Of a DNA stretch of 12,588 bases, positions 1 to 7,516 are shown one piece after another. Position 1 is the stretch's first letter, and every line of letters begins with the position of its first letter. A model generated the notes under the pieces. The model was not told the origin of the DNA and ran no database searches. It saw nothing but the letters and a program-made list of their open reading frames with translations. Origin of the DNA: Sulfurivirga caldicuralii (lineage in GTDB: Bacteria; Pseudomonadota; Gammaproteobacteria; Thiomicrospirales; Thiomicrospiraceae); NCBI GenBank assembly GCA_015661715.1, contig DQVN01000109.1, positions 1 to 12,588 of the forward strand, read 5' to 3'. A program made the translations under genes and the position numbers.

Positions 1-115
1 AGTAGGTGCTCTCGGCAATAGCGTATTCCCGGCATACATCCCAGACTGTTCTGCCCGCTTCAACTTCCTTGAGGATGCAAACGTTCTTCTGTCCGCTAAA
101 GCGTGATTTGCGCAT
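1..115 (-). CDS. IS3-family transposase OrfA, N-terminal fragment (runs off the window edge)
   Basis: Thirty-eight codons are visible, beginning MRKSRFSGQKNVCILKEVEA and ending in YAIAEST-Y at the window edge. The pattern 'M-R-K-S-R-F ... ILKE-EAG ... DVCREY-IAESTY' is the N-terminal helix-turn-helix of IS3-family OrfA proteins (Transposase_8/HTH_Tnp_1), which bind the element's inverted repeats. The family consensus is close to 'F-EEQI--IL-E-EAG--V-E-CR-HGIS--T-Y'. A good Shine-Dalgarno (AAGGAG) sits 8 nt before the ATG. In intact members OrfA is about 85-100 residues and is fused to the DDE-domain OrfB by programmed -1 frameshifting. Neither feature can be checked here, so whether the element is intact is unknown. 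Confidence 0.8.
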   Translation of the reverse strand, partial: MRKSRFSGQKNVCILKEVEAGRTVWDVCREYAIAESTY

Positions 116-194
116 GGGAGATTCTCCTTTTCTGTTGATCCCATTATCAAAGAATCTCCAGTTGTTCATGGCTCTATTTTTGGGGAGGGTTACA
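1..194 (-). mobile_element. IS3-family insertion sequence, partial (5' end of the element)
   Basis: The minus strand carries the start of an IS3-type transposase orfA (ATG at 115). Upstream of it is a short AT-rich leader, and then the sequence TGTAACCCTCCCC read inward from position 194. IS3-family ends begin with TG and are often followed by a C-rich tract, so position 194 is the likely outer boundary of the element. That boundary is inferred from the TG...CA rule and not confirmed. The other end, the orfAB fusion region and any target-site duplication lie outside the window. The segment is visibly more AT-rich than the genes to its right, as expected for acquired DNA. Confidence 0.65.
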
Positions 195-239
195 TAGGTT
201 ATCATTTTCCAATGGTCACCACGACACAGGTCGATCTTG

Positions 240-767
240 ATGTGCCCGTTCAGAAAAAGTTTGTCTGCTGTTTTGCTTGTCTTTAGTGTTTTATCGCCAC
301 TGCCGGCATTCGCCAATTCATTTGATAAGGGGCTCAGCGCTTATCAGCGCGGAGATTACAGTGAAGCGTTACGAGTATGGCGCCCTTTGGCTGAGCAGGG
401 TCATGTCGAGGCCCAGTTCAAACTTGGGTTGATGTATGCCAAGGGTGAAGGGGTGCGTCGGGATCCTGCAGTAGCGGCGCGGTGGTATCACAAGGCGGCT
501 GAGGCGGGGCATGTTGCTGCCCAAAACAACCTTGGCATTATGTATGAAAATGGCTGGGGTGTGCGTCGAGATCTGGCCAAGGCGCTCAAATGGTATCGCA
601 AAGCCGCTGATGCGGGGTATGCCAAGGCTCAGTATAACCTGGGTATTATGTACGCTATTGGCTTGGGTGTGCCCCAGGATAAAGTTGAGGCGGCACGGTG
701 GTTGCGCAAGGCTGCGCAACAAGGGCATAGGCAAGCAAGGTCTGCTTTGAGATTTTTTGTGCGCTAG
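240..767 (+). CDS. Exported Sel1-like repeat (SLR/TPR-type) protein
   Basis: The product is about 175 residues. It opens with a basic N-terminus, a hydrophobic core (about residues 8-22) and a PAFA-N site, a plausible signal peptidase I cleavage near residue 25. It is therefore probably periplasmic or secreted. After a first helical pair (residues ~29-54) come three near-perfect 36-residue Sel1 repeats at about 55-90, 91-126 and 127-162, each with the pattern AQ--LG-MY--G-GV--D---A-RW--KAA--G. SLR proteins are alpha-solenoid scaffolds for protein-protein interaction and have no catalytic residues. The partner cannot be named. A TTG at 237 is an in-frame alternative start. I prefer the ATG at 240, which has only a weak AGG 9 nt upstream. 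The gene begins 46 nt from the presumed IS end, so its native promoter may have been displaced. A TATCAT at 200-205 is a possible -10 without a clear -35. Confidence 0.85.
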   Translation: MCPFRKSLSAVLLVFSVLSPLPAFANSFDKGLSAYQRGDYSEALRVWRPLAEQGHVEAQFKLGLMYAKGEGVRRDPAVAARWYHKAAEAGHVAAQNNLGIMYENGWGVRRDLAKALKWYRKAADAGYAKAQYNLGIMYAIGLGVPQDKVEAARWLRKAAQQGHRQARSALRFFVR

Positions 768-843
768 CGGTCTGGTTTGTCGGGCGGCGGTCGATGTGGG
801 ATAGGCTGTGATGGTGCCGATATGAAGTCGCTGCCACCTTGCT

Positions 844-872
844 ACGGCCATTATTCTCTGGCCGTTTCCTTT
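844..872 (+). terminator. Hairpin terminator after the Sel1-repeat gene
   Basis: A perfect 7-bp inverted repeat, ACGGCCA / TGGCCGT (844-850 and 859-865), encloses an 8-nt loop and is followed by the T-rich TTCCTTT. It lies 77 nt past the SLR stop codon and directly before the glycosyltransferase start. It is a moderate intrinsic terminator, since the T tract is interrupted by two C. A leader hairpin acting on the downstream gene is the alternative. Confidence 0.5.
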
Positions 873-875
873 ACA

Positions 876-2347
876 ATGCCTGCCATGATCGCACGATATC
901 CTTTGCTGTTTTTGCTGGCCTGTGTGCTGGGGTTTCACCTGTGGCTCAATGTTCTGTTGCCTTTGGGGGTGGATGAGGCCCATTACGCCCTTTATGGTTG
1001 GTATCTGGACTGGAGCTATTATGATCACCCGCCGTTAATCGGCTGGCTTGAAGCACCGTTTGTGCAGGGTCTGGATGGGGACTGGGCGGTGCGTCTGCCG
1101 GCCATTGCCATTGGGCTGGTGAGCCTGTGGTCGCTGGTGCGTACCAGTGAGCGGCTGTTTCCCGACACGGCTTATGTGGGGGGTTGGGTGCTGTTTCTCG
1201 CCCTGTTCAGTCCGCTGCTGCATGGGCTGACCTTGACGCCCTTGCCGGATACGCCTCTGTTGCTGCTTAGCCTGCTGTTGATGGGGTATTTATGGCATCA
1301 CCGGCACAGTGAGCGGCTGCCACGGCCCTGGATCTTGGGCGTGTTGCTGGGGTTGGCGGGGCTGTCCAAATATACTGCCATCACCTTGGTGGTGAGCTTG
1401 CTGCTGGTGGTGGCGGTGTATGGTCGCTGGGGTTGGTTGAAACAGCCGGGAATGTGGGTGGGCGCCGGAATCGCGCTGGTGCTGTTGAGCCCGGTGCTGT
1501 GGTGGAATGCGCAGCATGACTGGGCTTCGTTTCTGTATCAGTTGCACCATGGCACCCGTCATCAGACATGGTCGTTTGAACGGTTTGCCATCAGTCAGGG
1601 GCGGCAGTTGGGCGCCTACGGGCCGGTGATCTATGTGGCGGGCATGGCGCTGATCGGGTGGGCGCTGTTCCGCTGGCGCACTTTGCCTGAGGGGGTGCGT
1701 TTTAGTCTGTTGTTTGCGCTGCCGGTGCTGGTGCTGTTTGCCTGGAGCGCAGGTCATGAACCCATTTTGCCCCACTGGACGGGGCTGGGCTGGTGGTTGC
1801 TGCTGCCAGCGCTGGGCTGGTGGTTGGCCCGGCATCGCTGGGTGCTGTGGCTTCATGGCATGCTGGGGGGGGTGTCTGGGTGGGGGTGCTGGCGTTATTG
1901 CTGGGCGCCGCCTGGCCGTTTAAGGCCCCCAATCCGCTGCTGGAAGTGGCCGGTTGGCGCCAGGCCAGCGTGCAGTTGGCGACCTGGCAGCAACGGCTGC
2001 AGCAGCAAGGGGAGAAGGTGTATAAATTTGCCGGCAACTGGTCGTTGGTCAGCCGCCCTGCCTGGTATCTGCGCCATGGCCATGATCCTGCTGTGTTTAC
2101 GGCGGATGGCAAGCGTACTCAATTTGATTTCTGGTTTCAGCGTCCGCACTGGGGTAGTGATGGGGTGGTATTGTGGCATACCTATTTCAATGATCGTCAG
2201 ACGCCGGCGGATGGCGACCGGCTATTTGCTCGATGTCGTCTGCTGCAGCAGTGGCCGGTCTCCTGGCAGGGGCGGGCGCTGGGTGAACAATTTCGGATTT
2301 ACTGGTGTCAAGAGTGGCAACGGGGCCGTGGGGCGGCGGGAAAATAG
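876..2347 (+). CDS. GT39/ArnT-like membrane glycosyltransferase, frameshifted at a G8 tract
   Basis: The first ~330 residues form a polytopic membrane protein with the GT39 (PMT/ArnT-type) hallmarks. Two acidic residues follow the first membrane segment in GVDEAHYALYGWY (D33-E34, the catalytic/metal-binding first loop). Next come DHPPLIGW (50-57), a WAVRLP helix, and many Leu/Trp-rich membrane segments. Such enzymes transfer a sugar from a polyprenyl-phosphate donor to an envelope acceptor (lipid A, protein or glycan). The acceptor here cannot be told. The frame is lost at eight G (1865-1872). The downstream coding sequence, beginning VWVGVLALLLGAAWPFKAPN and ending near AAGK at the TAG at 2345, lies in another frame. 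One extra G would rejoin both parts into about 490 aa, the usual size. As written, frame 1 instead runs out-of-frame to a stop at 2370-2372, inside the uvrA 3' end. Sequencing error, phase variation and pseudogene are all possible. The start is uncertain: ATG 876 or 885, neither with a clear Shine-Dalgarno, and ATG 822 is also in frame. Confidence 0.8.
1865..1872 (+). repeat. G8 homopolymer at the frameshift point
   Basis: Eight consecutive G lie exactly where the coding frame of the glycosyltransferase changes. A ninth G gives MLGGGVWVGVLALLLGAAWP, which continues a hydrophobic segment without a break. Poly-G tracts of this length are prone both to polymerase slippage in vivo and to base-calling errors. 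Confidence 0.85.
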
Positions 2348-2361
2348 CGCCGTCTGCGGGG

Positions 2362-5172
2362 TTATCTTGTGAGCAAGGGTTTGAGGTAATGGCCCGTATA
2401 GGAGCCGGGGGTGTCCGCCACTGTTTCCGGCGTGCCGGTGGCGATGATTTCGCCACCGCCCTGGCCACCTTCCGGCCCTAAGTCGATGATCCAGTCGGCG
2501 GTTTTGATCACATCCAGATTGTGCTCGATGACCACGATGGTATTGCCCTGATCCCGCAGGGTGAACAGGACACTGAGCAGTTGCTCAATGTCATAAAAGT
2601 GCAGGCCGGTGGTGGGTTCATCGAGAATATAGAGGGTGCGGCCCGTGCTGCGCTTGGACAGTTCCCGCGCCAGCTTGACCCGTTGCGCCTCGCCGCCGGA
2701 GAGGGTGGTGGCGCTCTGGCCCAGGCGGATATAGCCCAACCCCACATCCATCAGCGTCTGCAGCTTGCGTGCGAGTACGGGGATATTGTCGAAAAAGGCG
2801 CGGGCGTCTTCGACGGTCATCTCCAGCACATCGGCGATGGTTTTGCCCTTGTAGCGAATTTGCAGGGTTTCGCGGTTGTAGCGTGCGCCGCCGCACACAT
2901 CACAGGGCACATAGACATCCGGGAGAAAGTGCATCTCCACCTTGATCAGGCCGTCTCCCTGACAGGCCTCGCAGCGTCCGCCTTTGACATTGAAGCTGAA
3001 ACGCCCCGGGGTATAGCCGCGGGCTCGGGCTTCCGGTACGGCAGCGAACAGCTCGCGGATGGGAGTGAACAGTCCGGTGTAGGTGGCCGGATTGGAGCGG
3101 GGGGTGCGCCCGATGGGGCTTTGGTCGATATTGACCACCTTGTCGAAATGTTCCAACCCGCTGACACCTTTGTGGGGCGCCGGGGTCAGCGCAGCGCCAT
3201 TGAGCGCATTGGCCGCTACCTTATACAGGGTTTCGTTGATCAGGGTGGATTTGCCGGAGCCGGAGACACCGGTAATACAGGTGAACAGGCCCACAGGTAT
3301 GTGTACATCCACCTTTTTGAGGTTATTGCCGCAGGCTTGGGTGATTTTCAGCCACCGATCATCGGGGGTATGGCGCTTGTCCGGTACGCGGATACGGCGC
3401 TGGCCGGAGAGGTATTGGCCGGTGAGGGAAGAGGCGGTGGCGGCCACCTCCTCCGGGGTGCCCTGGGCCATGATGCGCCCGCCATGGACGCCGGCACCTG
3501 GGCCGATGTCCACCACATGGTCGGCGGCGCGGATGGCGTCTTCGTCATGCTCTACCACAATGACGGTATTGCCCAGATCACGCAGCTGGGTCAGGGTGGC
3601 CAGCAGACGGTCATTGTCCCGCTGATGCAGGCCTATGGATGGCTCATCCAGCACATACATGACGCCTACCAGGCCGGCGCCGATCTGGCTGGCCAGGCGA
3701 ATGCGCTGCGCCTCGCCGCCGGAGAGGGTGTCGGCGGCGCGGTCTAAGGTGAGATAGTCCAGCCCCACATTGACCAGAAACTGCAGCCGGGCGCGGATTT
3801 CTTTGATGACTTTGTCGGCGATCTGCGCCTTGGCGCCGGACAGTTGCAATTGGTTGAAAAAGTCCAGCAGTTCACCCACCGGCCGGGCGGTCAGTTCGGG
3901 CAGGCTGATGCCGGCCACATAGACATGGCGTGCGTTGCAGTTGAGGCGGGCGCCACCACAGTCGGGACAGGGGGTGGTGATGCGGTACTTGTTCAGCTCC
4001 TCGCGCACGCTCTGGCTGGTACTCTCCTGATAGCGGCGCTCCATATTGGGAATTACGCCCTCAAAACGGCGGATATCCGCATAGCGGCCATGGGGCAGGG
4101 GCAGTTTTTCCTCGCCTGAGCCGTAGAGGACGATCTGCTGGAAACGGGCGTCCAGTTCCTGCCACGGGGTTTCCATATCAAAGCCATAGTGATCGGCCAC
4201 GGCTTTGAGGATGTCGTAGTAGTACTTGTGGCGGCGATCCCAACCGCGGATGGCGCCGCCGGCCAGGCTCAGCTCAGGATGCACCACCACCCGGTTGGGG
4301 TCGAAACGCTCCGTCTGGCCTAAGCCGTCGCAACTGGGGCAGGCCCCCTGGGGGTTGTTGAAGGAAAAAATACGCGGCTCCAGCTCGGCCACGGCATAAC
4401 CACAGTGGGGACAGGCATAGTGTTCGGAAAAGATCAATGTCTCAAAGGCGTCGGCTTCCATGGGCACCACCATGGCCGTGCCGCCGGAAAGACGCAGGGC
4501 GGTTTCAAAGGATTCGGCCAGGCGTTGAGCCAGCTCGTCACGCACTTTGAAGCGGTCCACCACCACTTCGATGGTGTGCTTGCGCTGTTTCTCCAGCGTC
4601 GGCGTGGGGCTCAGCTCCAGCACCTCACCGTCGATACGGGCGCGCAGAAAACCTTGCGCCGCCAATTCGGCCAGCAGTTGTTGGTGCGCACCTTTGCGGC
4701 CCCGCACCACCGGCGCCAGCAACAGGGCTTTGGTGCCTTGCGGCAGGGACAGGGTGGCATCCACCATCTGGCTGACGGTCTGGGCTTCCAGGTCGCAGCC
4801 ATGTTGTGGACAGCGGGGGGTGCCGGCGCGGGCATAGAGCAGGCGCAGGTAGTCATAGATCTCTGTTACCGTGCCCACGGTGGAACGGGGGTTGTGGCTG
4901 GTGGATTTCTGTTCGATGGAGATGGCGGGGGACAGGCCCTCGATATGGTCCACATCCGGTTTGTCCATCACCGACAGAAACTGACGTGCGTAGGCGGATA
5001 GGCTCTCCACATAGCGGCGTTGTCCTTCGGCGTAGATGGTGTCGAAGGCCAGAGAAGACTTGCCGGAGCCGGAGAGGCCGGTAATAACGATCAGCTTATC
5101 CCGCGGGAGCGTCAGGTCGATGTTTTTCAGGTTGTGGGTGCGTGCTCCGCGAATGGTGATCTTATCCAGCAT
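2362..5172 (-). CDS. uvrA: UvrABC system protein A (excinuclease ATPase subunit)
   Basis: UvrA dimers scan DNA for bulky lesions and load UvrB in nucleotide excision repair. With the ATG at 5172 the product is 936 aa, close to the E. coli protein (940). It begins [18 protein letters not shown] like its homologues. An in-frame TTG at 5202 would add ten non-conserved residues. Two ABC ATPase halves are complete. The first Walker A is GLSGSGKSS (32-40), its signature [13 protein letters not shown] starts at 483, and its Walker B is VLDEP (D509). The second Walker A is GVSGSGKST (635-643), its signature [13 protein letters not shown] starts at 824, and its Walker B is ILDEP (D851). Zinc modules are C254-x2-C257...C278-x2-C281 and C734-x2-C737...C757-x2-C760. 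A further CPDC pair is at about 402-405. The UvrB-binding segment with [10 protein letters not shown] is intact. The gene is divergent from lgt and converges on the glycosyltransferase gene. No consensus LexA box is visible upstream. Confidence 0.98.
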   Translation of the reverse strand: MLDKITIRGARTHNLKNIDLTLPRDKLIVITGLSGSGKSSLAFDTIYAEGQRRYVESLSAYARQFLSVMDKPDVDHIEGLSPAISIEQKSTSHNPRSTVGTVTEIYDYLRLLYARAGTPRCPQHGCDLEAQTVSQMVDATLSLPQGTKALLLAPVVRGRKGAHQQLLAELAAQGFLRARIDGEVLELSPTPTLEKQRKHTIEVVVDRFKVRDELAQRLAESFETALRLSGGTAMVVPMEADAFETLIFSEHYACPHCGYAVAELEPRIFSFNNPQGACPSCDGLGQTERFDPNRVVVHPELSLAGGAIRGWDRRHKYYYDILKAVADHYGFDMETPWQELDARFQQIVLYGSGEEKLPLPHGRYADIRRFEGVIPNMERRYQESTSQSVREELNKYRITTPCPDCGGARLNCNARHVYVAGISLPELTARPVGELLDFFNQLQLSGAKAQIADKVIKEIRARLQFLVNVGLDYLTLDRAADTLSGGEAQRIRLASQIGAGLVGVMYVLDEPSIGLHQRDNDRLLATLTQLRDLGNTVIVVEHDEDAIRAADHVVDIGPGAGVHGGRIMAQGTPEEVAATASSLTGQYLSGQRRIRVPDKRHTPDDRWLKITQACGNNLKKVDVHIPVGLFTCITGVSGSGKSTLINETLYKVAANALNGAALTPAPHKGVSGLEHFDKVVNIDQSPIGRTPRSNPATYTGLFTPIRELFAAVPEARARGYTPGRFSFNVKGGRCEACQGDGLIKVEMHFLPDVYVPCDVCGGARYNRETLQIRYKGKTIADVLEMTVEDARAFFDNIPVLARKLQTLMDVGLGYIRLGQSATTLSGGEAQRVKLARELSKRSTGRTLYILDEPTTGLHFYDIEQLLSVLFTLRDQGNTIVVIEHNLDVIKTADWIIDLGPEGGQGGGEIIATGTPETVADTPGSYTGHYLKPLLTR

Positions 5173-5203
5173 GGGCGCCTGTTGGGTGATTGGAAAACGC
5201 AAT

Positions 5204-5209
5204 ATTATA
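5204..5209 (-). promoter_or_regulatory. Candidate -10 box of uvrA
   Basis: Read on the minus strand this is a perfect TATAAT, 31 nt before the uvrA ATG in the divergent uvrA/lgt spacer. No good -35 hexamer lies 16-18 nt upstream, so activator help or a weak promoter is likely. An SOS operator would be expected here by analogy with E. coli. The only CTG near it gives CTG-N10-TTG rather than CTG-N10-CAG. Confidence 0.4.
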
Positions 5210-5316
5210 CGCCAGCCGCTGTAAGCGCCATGGGGGGGTCTCCCTAAAAGTTACCGGCGCGTTTTTTCGCCGCCGTGCCGGGCTGAAAAGGGTGGGGAAT
5301 TGCGTTGCCGATGGCC

Positions 5317-5322
5317 TACAAT
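5317..5322 (+). promoter_or_regulatory. Candidate -10 box of the lgt-thyA-folA operon
   Basis: TACAAT (5 of 6 matches to TATAAT) lies 33 nt upstream of the lgt start, which would give a short leader of about 27 nt. No convincing -35 hexamer is present at the right distance. A TTGCGT is only 11 nt away. This is a sequence-pattern call only. Confidence 0.35.
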
Positions 5323-5355
5323 AAACCTTTTCCTATTCAGAGCAAATGAGGCGGT

Positions 5356-6162
5356 ATGAACTATCCCACCTTTGATCCGGTGGCGCTGGATTTGGGTTTT
5401 TTTCAGGTGCGCTGGTATGGGCTGATGTATCTGATCGGCCTGGGGCTTGGTTGGTGGATCGCGCGGCTGCGTGCCCGCCATTCGACCATCTGGCGTGCCG
5501 ATCAGGTGGATGATTTGCTGTTTTATGTGGCCGTTGGCGTGATTGTGGGCGGACGTCTGGGCTATGTGCTGTTTTACCAGCCCGGTTATTATCTGCAGCA
5601 TCCACTGGAGATTTTTGCCGTCTGGCAAGGGGGCATGTCGTTTCATGGTGGGCTTTTGGGGGTGGCGGCGGCCATCTGGTTGTTTCAGCGCAAATACGGC
5701 CTGCCGCTTCTGGTGATTGGCGATTTTATCGCGCCGCTGGTGCCTTTGGGTTTGCTGGCGGGACGCATCGGCAACTTTATCAACAACGAGCTGTGGGGGC
5801 GTCAGGCGCCGCCGGACAGCCCTTTTGCCATGTGGGTGTATGACCCGGCGGTGCAGCAACTGGTGGCCAGGTATCCGACGCAACTGCTGGAGGCGCTGCT
5901 GGAAGGGTTGGTGCTGTTTGTGGTGCTGAATGTCTATGCCCGTTATAGGCCGCCGGCTGGCACTCTGACCGGCGTGTTTCTGGCCGGTTATGGGCTGTTC
6001 CGTTTTATCGTCGAGTTCTGGCGTATGCCGGATCCGCAGTTGGGGTATCTGGCGTGGGGCTGGTTGACCATGGGACAGGTGCTCAGTCTTCCGATGATTG
6101 TGGCGGGTATTGTGTTGTGGTGGTGGGCGCGGCGGCACCATCAGGGGGTGAGGGCTTGGTAA
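5356..6162 (+). CDS. lgt: Phosphatidylglycerol--prolipoprotein diacylglyceryl transferase
   Basis: Lgt is the inner-membrane enzyme that moves diacylglycerol from phosphatidylglycerol to the lipobox Cys of prolipoproteins, the first step of lipoprotein maturation. The 268-aa product has seven or so hydrophobic segments. The Lgt signature [14 protein letters not shown] is at about 136-149. H97 (in SFHGG), R137, N140 and E145 match E. coli H103, R143, N146 and E151. Y212, R216 and E220 ([10 protein letters not shown]) match Y235, R239 and E243. The equal offsets within each half show that the length difference from the 291-aa E. coli protein is a shorter periplasmic/loop region between residues ~150 and 210. 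GAGG precedes the ATG by only 4 nt. It is the first gene of an operon with thyA and folA, and the thyA Shine-Dalgarno overlaps its stop codon. Confidence 0.97.
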   Translation: MNYPTFDPVALDLGFFQVRWYGLMYLIGLGLGWWIARLRARHSTIWRADQVDDLLFYVAVGVIVGGRLGYVLFYQPGYYLQHPLEIFAVWQGGMSFHGGLLGVAAAIWLFQRKYGLPLLVIGDFIAPLVPLGLLAGRIGNFINNELWGRQAPPDSPFAMWVYDPAVQQLVARYPTQLLEALLEGLVLFVVLNVYARYRPPAGTLTGVFLAGYGLFRFIVEFWRMPDPQLGYLAWGWLTMGQVLSLPMIVAGIVLWWWARRHHQGVRAW

Positions 6163-6172
6163 GGAGAAGGAC

Positions 6173-7006
6173 ATGAGGCAGTATCTGGATCTGTTGCAGC
6201 ATATTCTGGATCATGGGGTGGATAAGCAGGATCGCACCGGGGTGGGTACCCGTTCGGTGTTCGGCTATCAAATGCGCTTCGACCTGGCCGATGGCTTTCC
6301 GCTGTTGACAACGAAGAAGCTGCATATCCGCTCGATTATCCATGAGCTGCTGTGGTTTTTGCGTGGGGATACCAATATTCGCTATCTGCATGAACATGGG
6401 GTGACCATCTGGGATGAGTGGGCTACGGAAGACGGGGAGCTGGGGCCGCTGTATGGCAAGCAGTGGCGCGCCTGGCAGACGCCCTATGGGGAGGAGATCG
6501 ATCAGATCAGCGAGGTGATTGACACTTTGAAACACAACCCGGATAGTCGGCGAATGATCGTGACCGCCTGGAATCCGGCGGATCTGCCCGATGAACGCCT
6601 CTCGCCTCAGGAGAATGTTCGGCGGGGCAAGATGGCGCTGGCGGCCTGCCATGCGTTTTTTCAGTTTTATGTGGCCAATGGGCGGGTGTCGCTGCAGCTG
6701 TATCAGCGCAGTGCGGATACCTTTCTGGGGGTGCCGTTCAATATCGCCAGCTATGCGCTGCTGCTGCATATGGTGGCGCAGCAAACCGGCTATGAACCGG
6801 GGGAGCTGATCTGGACAGGCGGGGATGTGCACCTGTATCACAACACCCTTGAGCAGGCCAGGTTGCAATTGACGCGCCAGCCCCGTCCTCTGCCCAAACT
6901 GCGGATCAAGCGCAAGCCAGAGCATATTTTTGCCTATCGCTTCGAGGACTTTGAAATCGTGGATTACCACCCTCATCCGCACATCAAGGCGGAGGTGGCG
7001 GTGTGA
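6173..7006 (+). CDS. thyA: Thymidylate synthase (ThyA type)
   Basis: ThyA methylates dUMP to dTMP with 5,10-methylene-tetrahydrofolate, releasing dihydrofolate, in the cytosol. The 277-aa product keeps the active site: R21 (DRTG), catalytic C159 followed by H160, R179-S180-A181-D182, N190 and H220/Y222. From C159 on, every position equals the E. coli number plus 13. The extra length over the 264-aa E. coli enzyme is therefore one insertion, at about residues 139-152 (containing [11 protein letters not shown]), just before the catalytic loop. The residue before the catalytic Cys is Ala (ALAACH), where most ThyA proteins have Pro (PCH). The ATG follows an AAGGAG Shine-Dalgarno and lies 10 nt past lgt. 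The TGA overlaps the folA GTG start by 4 nt, suggesting translational coupling of the enzyme that makes dihydrofolate with the one that consumes it. Confidence 0.97.
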   Translation: MRQYLDLLQHILDHGVDKQDRTGVGTRSVFGYQMRFDLADGFPLLTTKKLHIRSIIHELLWFLRGDTNIRYLHEHGVTIWDEWATEDGELGPLYGKQWRAWQTPYGEEIDQISEVIDTLKHNPDSRRMIVTAWNPADLPDERLSPQENVRRGKMALAACHAFFQFYVANGRVSLQLYQRSADTFLGVPFNIASYALLLHMVAQQTGYEPGELIWTGGDVHLYHNTLEQARLQLTRQPRPLPKLRIKRKPEHIFAYRFEDFEIVDYHPHPHIKAEVAV

Positions 7007-7500
7007 TCAGTCTGATTGCCGCCTTGGATCGTCAGGGTGCCATTGGGCGAGGCAATGCCATGCCCTGGCATCTGCCTGATGATCTGCAGCATTTCAAACG
7101 CCTCACGCTGGGCAAACCGGTGGTGATGGGGCGCAAAACCTTTGCATCGCTCGGCTGTCGGCCGCTGCCGGGACGGCCTAATCTGGTGGTCACCCGCAGG
7201 GGGTTGCCCGCGGATCGGGTAGAGGTGTTCGATACCCTGGCGGCGGCACTGGCCCGGGGCGCGCAGTTGCATGATGAGGTGATGGTCATCGGTGGGGGGC
7301 AGATCTATGCGCAGGCCTTGCCGCAGGCCGACCGGCTCTATTTGACGCGGGTGGAAACTGAGATCGAGGGTGCGGATACCTGGTTTCCCGAATGGGATCG
7401 GGATGCTTGGCAGTTGCAGGCGGAAGCCTATCATCCGCAGGATGAACGCCATCCCTGGCCGTATTTCATCCAGGTGTGGACGCGCAAAACCCCGGCATAA
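7003..7500 (+). CDS. folA: Dihydrofolate reductase
   Basis: FolA is the NADPH-dependent reductase that returns dihydrofolate (made by ThyA) to tetrahydrofolate, and it is the trimethoprim target. The 165-aa product begins [15 protein letters not shown]. It shows the substrate-loop [11 protein letters not shown] with catalytic D27 at the same number as in E. coli, the NADPH-binding [12 protein letters not shown] (41-51), [12 protein letters not shown], and VIGGGQIY (95-102), so the fold is complete. Compared with the common SIG-RPLPGR there is one extra residue (C52). The start is GTG in a GTGA overlap with the thyA stop, backed by a GGAGG Shine-Dalgarno inside the thyA end. The alternative downstream ATG would delete the conserved first strand. 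The TAA stop sits within the loop of the operon terminator. Confidence 0.97.
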   Translation: MISLIAALDRQGAIGRGNAMPWHLPDDLQHFKRLTLGKPVVMGRKTFASLGCRPLPGRPNLVVTRRGLPADRVEVFDTLAAALARGAQLHDEVMVIGGGQIYAQALPQADRLYLTRVETEIEGADTWFPEWDRDAWQLQAEAYHPQDERHPWPYFIQVWTRKTPA

Positions 7501-7514
7501 TCCGGGGTTTTGCG
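7483..7514. terminator. Bidirectional terminator between folA and the chaperedoxin gene
   Basis: A perfect 13-bp inverted repeat (7483-7495 and 7502-7514, core AAAACCCCGG / CCGGGGTTTT) has a 6-nt loop, CATAAT. Read either way, a GC core is followed by TTTTGCG, so the A/T outer part can act as the U-tract for both converging operons. The folA stop codon lies across the loop (7498-7500), and the opposing gene's stop is 3 nt beyond the stem. Confidence 0.8.
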
Positions 7515-7516
7515 GT

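Noticed and set aside
427..698. Regularly spaced repeats resembling an array
   Set aside because: The 108-nt periodicity is the coding of 36-residue Sel1 repeats. There are no identical short repeats with unique spacers, so it is not CRISPR.
369..1028. 219-codon minus-strand frame opposite the Sel1-repeat and glycosyltransferase starts
   Set aside because: It is the antisense shadow of the Sel1 repeats. Its apparent internal repetition simply mirrors theirs.
1702..2112. Minus-strand frames over the glycosyltransferase frameshift
   Set aside because: I considered a separate gene at the break. The composition is a shadow of the GT39 sequence, and both sense-strand halves join logically with one base.
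2521..3747. 408-codon open frame on the plus strand inside uvrA
   Set aside because: It is exactly antisense to the strongly conserved UvrA sequence, has no plausible ribosome site and reads as low-complexity Gly/Ala-rich protein. Long antisense frames are expected in GC-rich coding DNA.
5231..5270. G7 run and GGCG...CGCC dyad in the uvrA/lgt spacer
   Set aside because: The stem is short, sits upstream of both divergent genes and has no T tail in a useful position, so it is not called as a terminator or riboswitch.
5251..6174. 307-codon minus-strand frame opposite lgt
   Set aside because: It is rich in His, Gln, Pro and Arg, typical of the reverse of a hydrophobic membrane gene. Lgt on the other strand has all its catalytic residues.
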